Assembly: GCF_003945595.2 (NCBI RefSeq)
Contig: NW_024104414.1
Coordinates: forward strand, 496,001 to 560,000
Length of the DNA: 64,000 nucleotides
Origin: Pipra filicauda
Lineage: Eukaryota > Chordata > Aves > Passeriformes > Pipridae
Direction of reading: 5' to 3'
A program made the position numbers and the translations under genes. Every line of letters starts with the position of its first letter. Position 1 is the stretch's first letter. The notes below the pieces were generated by a model that worked only from the letters and a program-made list of their open reading frames with translations, was not told the DNA's origin and made no database searches. This document shows, one piece after another, positions 11,901 through 64,000 of this stretch.

Positions 11901-12596
11901 TTTTCCCCTGACCAGTGAATTTAGGTTTTTCAATTTCTCATTTGAAGACAATAACCCAAATTATTACCACTTGAAAATAAACTCTATGTTTTCTGCTGAA
12001 AATTTATAATGTTTCTTGCACTGTAACTACTGCAATAATTTTTAAACTCTCAAGCAAAGTGAAGTTACAGCCTTAAAGACATTACTAACATCACACAGGG
12101 CCTAACCAGAGACAGCTCAATGATTTGAGACTGGCAAATTCCATTGGATCAATTGCCATGGATGGAGAACTGACCAGGCCTTCCATCCACTGCTGCTAAA
12201 AATCACTTTAAATCAGAGTGAAAGATATAAAAATAATTATTATCAATCATGCTCAGAAAGGTATTAATCCAAGTTTTTAAGCTCTGAGATACTGATTTCT
12301 TTAATTCTGTAACGATACTCCTAAACAATCTCTCCCGTGCATCATAAATCTGACCAGCCACATTCAGCATATGCCAGAATGCACATCCCTGGGTGAGGTG
12401 TGTAAAAAGGATCTGAGATACAGAGTGAAAAATACAACACAGAACAACTGTGCAAATCACTACAAAGGAAAATAATGCCTTTTCAGCAGAACATTTACTG
12501 TCATCACCATCGCATGATCAAGAACTGACCCATTTAACAAGAGGTATCAAAGCTGGTTTAGCTAAAAGCAGCTAAACACAGGTTTAGCTAAGAGTA

Positions 12597-12622
12597 TTTT
12601 TTTATTATTATTATTATTTTTT
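12597..12622. repeat. (TTA)n microsatellite
   Basis: Run of tttattattattattatt followed by poly(T), inside the presumed ARHGEF18 3' untranslated region. Confidence 0.85.
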
Positions 12623-13625
12623 AAATTTTAAAACCAAACAGTTCTTATTCCCTTCATTCCTAACACAATGCTGCAGAGAAGTCTGCAGTAACAGCAGCTT
12701 TGATATCTTCTGGTACTGGGAGTAAAGTCCCCACAAATTAACAGACAAACAAAAGATGCAGAAAACAGGATTAAACAAGACAATAAATTACTGCATTCAA
12801 AAGCTTCTTAGACACGTCTTCAGCTAAAAGCAAAATCCAAGTCTCTAAGCTCATTCTGAACCAAGCCATAAGTATTGCCTGGGTACCTGCACTGCTCTCA
12901 TCAACACAGAGATAGATCCCAGCCCATGCTGGTAGCCAGTGAAATATGCATTCAGTCCAACTCTTCATCACTGCTGTGAATCCTCACATGTCCAACCCTC
13001 CTCCTCCTCCTGCCTTGAAGACGCTGTCAGAAGCTCACCTTACCTTCTCTTTCCCTGTACCTGGCCACTAGGCTGGTCCCACTGGGCTCACAGTGCCTGG
13101 CACACCTGGCTGGAAGGAGACTGGCTCACTGTCACCTAATTACCAACAACCCAGTACTGACCTGGACCTGGACCTGGATCTGGGAAAACAGATTTCAAAA
13201 TATGCAGCCATTCTGGGGCCTACTACTAAAACTTTTTACATAAAAACCTGTGTGACGTTATCAGTTCAACATCACTGATAACAATTCACAAGATGGTGCC
13301 CACAAAGAGTGTACATTCTCCAAAAAGAGCACATTGCAATAAATGGCAGTATTTTTTACCATGCTCTGAATTGATATATCCATGCCATGTGTCAATACAT
13401 TTCCATGTTTGGAGAATTTGAAAGCAAATTGTTACTACTGTGCCCTCATTCTGAGCTGCTGGCAGAAAAGCCAGGAAAGTAGGACAGTTAATCCTGGTCT
13501 GGTCCTTGCTAGTAGTAACTGGGCAAGGACGAGAAGACATCCATGTCGGGTCTCCATCACGGTGCACACTGGGGCCTGAGTTCTTGAAACAGTGTGTCAG
13601 GAGATTCATCTTTAAATGGAAACAA

Positions 13626-57956
<44,331 letters not shown>

Positions 57957-60823
57957 TTGGGAGCCCCGTGCAAGGTACAGCCCAGAGCAGGAGACGCCAG
58001 CACAGAGCACAGCAGAGCTCAGCGCGCTCTAAGGCAGCGCTGCAGGGCTGCAGCCCAGGGGCTGCCAAGGGGGGAGTGGAGGAGCCAAGTGTTTTGTCAG
58101 AAGTATCAGCTGATGGAAGCTGTAGCCAGGGAGAAATTCCTGGTCCCTGGCGTTCCTACCTGTGTGATGGGTCAGTGACTTCCTACAGCTGGACCTGGGG
58201 ATCAGCAGCCCCAGAACACACACAGCCCCCAAGCACTGCTCAAGGCTTGCAGACTGAAACAGAAAACATGCTGTTAGCACACCACAACCCCCTTCCCCTC
58301 TGCCAGAGCCTCCCAGCTCCATCCATGGCTGTCAGCTGTCAGCATGGCAAATCACCACCTTCCAGGCCGTTTGGCGGGAGCAGAACCTGAAGTGACACTG
58401 GGTAAGGGTCACCTGCAGTGCAGAGTAAGAGTTAAGACCACAGGCTTGACATTTGTACCTTTGTTCTTGGTTTCAAGTGCTGTGGTAGAACCCCTGCAAG
58501 GGACCACACGAAACCCTGTCCGTCTGCAACATCAGCATCCTCCTGCAGTTCACAGTAAGTCCCCATCCCCTGGCAAGGACCTTTCTCCAAGCCCTCCTCA
58601 GCTCTCCCATGCAGGGAGGCAGGTGGGAGCAATCTTAGCCAACTCCAAACTGCCCCAAGAGAACAAAGTCCCCATTCCGAGGTCTCCAAGGCCACTGCTC
58701 TTGACTGGCACCATCCCCTCAGCCAAGACTGGCTCCAAAGTTTGCTCCCAATCCCTCAATTAGGCTGAAGAAGTCAAGTTTTATCCCAGTGCAGCTGCTG
58801 GGCTCTTGGGCCAGACCAAACCTCCTCCCTGCTGTTTACCTGACACTTGTGGCCTCACTGAGCAGAGCACAGCCAGTTTGGGAACAACCACAGGTACCTC
58901 CTGGCTTGGAGCCCAGGCTGGGCTAGTGTTGTGCAAAGGCAGGTGGCAAAAACCATTTCCCTCACCTGGCCACAAAACCCAAAGTGTCATCAGTACACCC
59001 CTCCCCACATCCCCTCTGCTTCCATCTCCCCAGTAACTGGACTGGGCAGTTTGGAGTGGAATTTGGGGCTCCCAAGAGGCACGGACCCCTCTTGCACCCA
59101 GCCCAAAACCCAGCTGTGCGCAGTGCCAGGGTGCCTTTGCAAACCTTCAGCTGTGGCACAGCAGCAGCAGAAGCCAAGAGCAGCACCTGAAGGGTGCCCA
59201 GCCAGCCCAGAACTGCCCCAGAACCAGCCATGGGGACACACTTCTCTCCTAGACCTTGTCTCCTCCTCTTCACTCCTAGCAGAGTGAAGCTCCCCGTGAG
59301 CTCAGAGTCCCAAGTCCACGTTGTGCCCTTAAGCCTGTGCAGGGGGGAGGCTGCACAAAATCCAGCACTGGGACTTTTGGCTTCAGGACAAGTTGCTTCC
59401 TCACAAGGCCTTGAGGAAGACGAATGACAACCCCGTTGTTGTGGCATGGAGCTTGTGCGGGGAGCGACTTACCCTGAGGGCTGGAGGAATCCCTGTGGTG
59501 GGTTCCCTGTGCACATCTGGATCCCACAGCCCCGGCTTCTCCAGCTGCTGGAGCAAAGCAAGAAGCGGAGCCTCACCAGGGGAGCAGCAGCCATGAGGGT
59601 GGTTTGCTCACGAGGGCTGTTGGCTCAACCCTCTCACCGCTTCCCCTTTCTGACGGCACAAACAAACCCACCTCTCCCACGCTGCATTTTCCACAACAGC
59701 GGCCCCAGTGCTGCCCCAACAATCTCTCTCACCCTCCGGAGGGTCTGGGCTCCGGGAGGGTCCAGCAGAGTCCCCAGGGGGGTTGCAAACCCCCAGAAAC
59801 CCAGCAGGAGCCCTGGGAGCTGCTGAACTTGCAATGGCTACGAGGAACAGCTATTGCCACAACTGCTTCCTGTTCTCTTCAGAGAAAAACCACTCTGTGT
59901 GTGTGCATGTGCCACGAAAGCCCGGCACACCCAGCCCAGCCCGGGGGCTCCTTGCACCATTTGAGCCTCACAGGGCTCCTATGAACGAGTCTTTGCTGTC
60001 ATGGTTTGACCTTGGGCTGCAGCAGAGACTCGAAGCCCATCAGGTCTCAGTCTTACAGAGAATGAAACGACAGCAAAGCACGGAAATGCCTGTGATGGCC
60101 AAATTCATCCACGCAGGTGAGAGACAGGGACTTCAGCTCCAGGGCCAGAGGGGTGATGCCCCTGGTCCAGGCTCAGGTTTGTCCACACAGCCATTCCCTC
60201 CTTCCCAATGAGCCCCGTGGCTGATGCACACACACCACTCATCCCAGAGCCCCAAGCACTCACCAGCCCCAGCCAAGCCCTAATCAGAACAAGATCCACT
60301 CCACACTCCAATTACTCAGAGACCGCAGCTTTGGCAGCACTTAGAATAGCAATTACCCCGTGCTCCAGGAACCCACAAGAGCAAAGAGAAATTAAGGTTT
60401 AATTTCTCTGAAGTCCACAAGAGCTCGATTAGCATCAGAGATCAGGGCTGCTCCTAAACACCAGGCAGCTGCTCCAGCTGATGGGATGGTGAGTTGTCCT
60501 CAGCTCAAATCAGGACAAGCTCTTCTCCTTCAGCCACGTCTGACACAGTTTGGGGGTTGCCGAAGCTGAGCTATGCAGGCAGACTGGAAGGGATAAGGGC
60601 AGGAGGGCTGGCTGAGCCTCAGCAGCCTCCCCACAGCATCTTAGAGAGCCCAGCAGGCAGCAAAGCTCCTAGGACAGCAAGTTCAAGCTTTGTGGCTTTG
60701 TTTAATTTTGCATTTTAGGATCCCCAGAGAACAAGCTTGTGCCAGAAGAAGCAACTCCAAAACATCTTAAAATACTAGTTTGTATGCCGTCATTCCCCCA
60801 GTAAGAGAACTCCAGATGGGTTC

Positions 60824-61195
60824 AGTAAAGAAATGGCACTGGTGAGGCCTTGAGTTCTGTGTCCAGTTCCAGGCCTGGAAGAAGGACATTGAGGGGCTGG
60901 AGCATGTCCAGGGAAGGGAATGGAGCTGGGGAAGGGGCAGAAGCAGCTGAGGGAGCTGGGAGGGGCTCAGCCTGGAGAAAAGGAGGCTCCTCTCTGCAAC
61001 TCCCTGACAGGAGGGGGGAAGCCAGGTGGGAGTTGGGCTCTGCTCCCAGGGAACAAGGGACAGGACAAGAGGAAATGGCCTCAAACTGTGCCAGGAGAGG
61101 TTCAGGCTGGACATCAGAAGAAATTTCTTCACTGAAAGGGTTGCCAGGCATTGGAAGGGGCTGCCCGGGGAGGTGGTGGAGTCACCACCCATTTG
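60824..61195 (+). mobile_element. CR1 LINE fragment
   Basis: Sense CR1 text: agcctggagaaaaggaggct, gacaagaggaaatggcctca, atttcttcactgaaagggtt and ggaggtggtggagtcacc. It is truncated at the 3' side after gtcaccaccc, so the tail with ATTCTATR is missing. Confidence 0.92.
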
Positions 61196-63924
61196 CTACT
61201 TGCTTTTGTAGCAACTCATTGCATGGGTGTACAACTCCCTGTATCCTCTTGAGGGGCAAGTCAGGGAGCAGAGCTCCACATGTGTCCAAAGCAGACTCCA
61301 AGGTTGGGCAAGGAAAGAGCATGAGCAGGGCTGAGGCAGGAAGAGCCAGGGCCAGAGCAGCTGTCAGGGAGGAGCTCAGCAAACCACACTGTGGTTGGAT
61401 GGAGTCACGGGGAAGGAAATACTAAGCCATCATATTGACTCCACCAGATGCTTGGCTGCACCACACCACCTGGCTGGCAGCCCCACGAGGAGCTGGCACC
61501 AGCAGCAGCTCCTGCTCCTGCTGAAATGGCCACGGCAATCCCACCTGAGTGATGTCACTGAAGGGAAAGCAAGCAGGACATCTTCAGTAAGCAGATAAGG
61601 AGAGGAAGAGCAAGTCCCTCACCTCGTTGGTGCAGCTGAACAGGAGGGAAATCTTGGCTTTGTTGAAACAAAACCAGGTCTAAATTAGAAAGATTTGACG
61701 CACCGGAAAGGGCCTGGGCACGATGGGAGGCAAGACAGGAGGTTCCTGGTGCACATCCCATTACAGCAGCTCCACCCCAGGACGGTGGTGAAGCTGATCC
61801 TCTGACTTCTATGCTTTAAATCTGCCTGTGAGGAGTTTGTCCCCCTCTGAGGAAGGAAGACTTGGTCCATGCACAGAAAATAACAATTACATCACAGAGC
61901 CACAGCTCTTGATGTATCAGGCAGAAGGACCCCAGTACCAATGTCTACCCGATGGCATCAAGCTGCTGAGAACCCTGGGATGAGGGCATGGCCCATCAAG
62001 GAGAATTGCATTGCCTTCACACCACATGCCTGTGTTATTTGGGTTTATTGGGGCTTATTCCAATAATTATTTAGCATTAATTTAGTGCTTTCTCTATGGC
62101 GAAGCAGCCTTCAGGTGCTGCACAGACAGCAGACAAAAAATGAACAGTTATTCTTGGATAATTTATTCATAATTTTAATATAAACAGTTAATTGTTCAAT
62201 ACTCTGACACAGCAAGAATTTTTTTCCTCAATATTCAAAGATATTTTCTGTACATGTCACTGCTTGGCTCTTAGATATGAAAAGATTGAAAAAATAAATC
62301 AGGGGGGAAGGTTTTCCTTTCTCTTCCTTTTTAAAAAAGAATAAATTGTGGCACATTTGATCCTTTATTTCAAAGGAGAGTTATCTGCAGTAGTATTTGT
62401 ATTCTGGAACCTTAAATATGCAGAGGGAAAGGTGGAAGGAGCAAGAATAAACTGGGAAAGAAAATAAAAAAAACCCAAGGCCTCACAGAATATAATTTAA
62501 CATGAAACTGTGGCTTATTTAAGTGCAAGCAAAGAGCATTTGCTCTGGGCTGTGTTTGATGAAGCCGATGCCCAGTTCCCCCATCCATGCGGGTCCTAAA
62601 ACACAAACCAGTTCTGATACTCCAAGAATAAAATCATTCCCCAAACTTAAGCCAAAGGTAATGCTTTCCCTGTTTAAAGAACACTCTTACTTTTCCAGAT
62701 TTAGAGGTGGTCTTTCTAAAATTCTCCATCAGTTTTTGTCACAGGAGAAGCCCTTGGAAGCAGAGATGGTTGAAGCACTGGAATCCTTCTGGGAGAGTCT
62801 GAATTAACAGAGCTTTGGCGTCGAGTCCAGCTCGGAGCTCTCAGGTAATTAGTCCTAAGCTCAAGATTTACTGGTGCTGCTGGGACTTACCAGGGGTCGG
62901 GGCTCAGCTAAGCAAGAGCATCTGTGCCCACTGGCGGGAACCTCCACTGGCGGTTCCTCTTTAGCTGCCAGGACTATCCCAAGTTTTCCCAGCCACCTGC
63001 TCCCAAGGGACCTTCAGGGCTGAGAAAAGAAACTATTTGAATCCCACCAGCTGGAACCTGGACTGGGAAAAAAACCACCACCAGGAACAGAATTTTTTGC
63101 CGATTGCAAACCTGTTGGCAAAAAAATAATAACGCCATAGGAGTTAATACTAACTTTATTATACAATATTTAAAAAGTCATTTCTCTACCTGTCCCCTTA
63201 CAGCTTACATTGTGCTGCAGTGAATTTGCCCAAACTGCAAGAATAAGTGCTTCCTTCCAAGAAGGACAAGCAAATTCATTTTAAAAAGAAATACACATTT
63301 AATGACAGCAGATTTGCTAAAAACGGTAACTTTAGAGTTGTTTTTCAACAGTCAGGTTCCTCCAGAAGTCAACTGGATGATTGGCTTCACTCTTGTGATG
63401 CTTGTAACGAGGCTGAACACGTCAAGGCCTTACACTGACACTCACAGACAGAATCCAAGCAGAGGGAACACAGAGCCAAGCAGAAGGTAATAAAAAGGCC
63501 AAATTCCATTAAATTCATACAAATAACCAAACTAATCTTATTTCAAATTTCATGAATTAACTTATTTCTTGATTCCAATCCATTTGACAGTTCCTTTCCC
63601 TGGACCGCACACACAGGACATTATGAGGAGCTCTTTCGGAGGGACCGGGGTGCCTGCACGTCCTCCGAGGGCACAGCAAGAAGATCACAGGGTTTATCTG
63701 CAGTTCCTGGCTCACTCCAGGCTCGGAACCAATCCCGCACGGATCACGGGAGCACCTAGCACAGCCTTGAGAGTAAGGTTTTATGGCACAAAGATATTTG
63801 ACTTTCTGACTTGTAAAAACAAGGTTCCAGTCTTGGTAGCAGGAATCGCCACTTGCAGCGAAGGGCCTGGGGGACCTCAGGGTCCGTCTCTGTGTCACAG
63901 TGGTGTTGAGAGGGAACTCGACTG

Positions 63925-63948
63925 CCTCCCTCCCTCCCTCCCTCCCCT
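63925..63948. repeat. (CCTC)n microsatellite
   Basis: Six tandem CCTC-type units near the right edge. Confidence 0.85.
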
Positions 63949-64000
63949 AAAACAGAGGCTCAGCACCCTTCTGGCTCCTGTCGTTTCCTACTTGCCTTCA

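Larger units (their letters stand above)
8886..13625 (-). other. ARHGEF18: Probable long 3' untranslated region of ARHGEF18
   Basis: About 4.7 kb of AT-rich sequence lies between the ARHGEF18 stop codon (13626-13628) and the last good minus-strand poly(A) signal (AATAAA, 8913-8918). No coding exon is seen. It includes a (TTA)n tract at about 12597-12622 and a short acctgg hexamer repeat near 13158-13180. Several other minus-strand AATAAA copies (for example near 9218, 10625 and 11023) could give shorter 3' ends. Confidence 0.45.
57957..64000. other. 5' flank of ARHGEF18 and right-hand intergenic DNA
   Basis: GC-rich until about 61.7 kb, then AT-richer from about 62.0 kb. It contains a CR1 fragment (60824-61195), many chance open frames, and a CCTC run at the end. 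No exon with matching splice phases was found. A minus-strand AATAAA at about 63156 could mark the 3' end of a gene lying beyond the window. No confident first exon or promoter for the ARHGEF18 long form is visible. Confidence 0.5.

Noticed and set aside
58800..60210. Dense overlapping open frames on both strands upstream of ARHGEF18
   Set aside because: They are GC-rich chance frames with no splice sites in matching phase with exon 1 and no protein family resemblance.

Overview
The window is vertebrate nuclear DNA, most likely from a bird. Both genes have clear vertebrate orthologues, coding exons are separated by spliceosomal introns of hundreds to thousands of bases, and the recognisable interspersed repeats are CR1 LINE 3' fragments of the avian kind. 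The species cannot be read from the sequence, and all exon boundaries are inferred from splice signals, reading phase and remembered protein families rather than from transcripts.

Layout. Positions 1-4070 hold a plus-strand ENC/KLHL gene whose whole protein (589 aa, BTB-BACK-six kelch) lies in one exon at 785-2554. It is best called ENC3, the third ENC paralogue that eutherian mammals have lost. A GC-rich promoter (NRF1-like site, inverted CCAAT box, GC boxes) and two small tandem repeats precede it. Positions 4075-8890 are intergenic with a CR1 fragment. From about 8.9 kb to 58 kb the minus strand carries ARHGEF18 (p114RhoGEF), which converges on ENC3. I could assemble 32 coding exons with consistent splice phases. 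They give a 1656-aa product with a new amino terminus, an RRHSW/RRFSLD serine-rich region, a C1 zinc finger, DH, PH, a coiled coil and the conserved SKEDVIFF carboxyl end.

ARHGEF18 appears to have several nested starts: an extended 5' start at 57956 (1656 aa); a start at 52954 that matches the human long form (1527 aa); a TATA-box promoter at 30.2 kb giving an MGN... form with a possible myristoylation signal (1117 aa); and a CpG-island promoter at 40.4 kb with a non-coding first exon, which would feed the classical p114 start at 29852 (1012 aa). The C1 finger is split by a 12.1-kb intron. That intron contains the CpG promoter and, directly beside it, a degenerate 40-bp minisatellite of about 23 units.

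Biology. ARHGEF18 activates RhoA (and reportedly Rac1) at junctions and in actomyosin control. ENC proteins are actin-associated CUL3 adaptor-type BTB-kelch proteins. The two genes are probably neighbours by ancestry: ENC1/ARHGEF28 and KLHL25/AKAP13 form the same tail-to-tail pairs elsewhere in vertebrate genomes, so this is the third copy of an ancient pair. The right end (58-64 kb) holds a CR1 fragment and no gene I can support.
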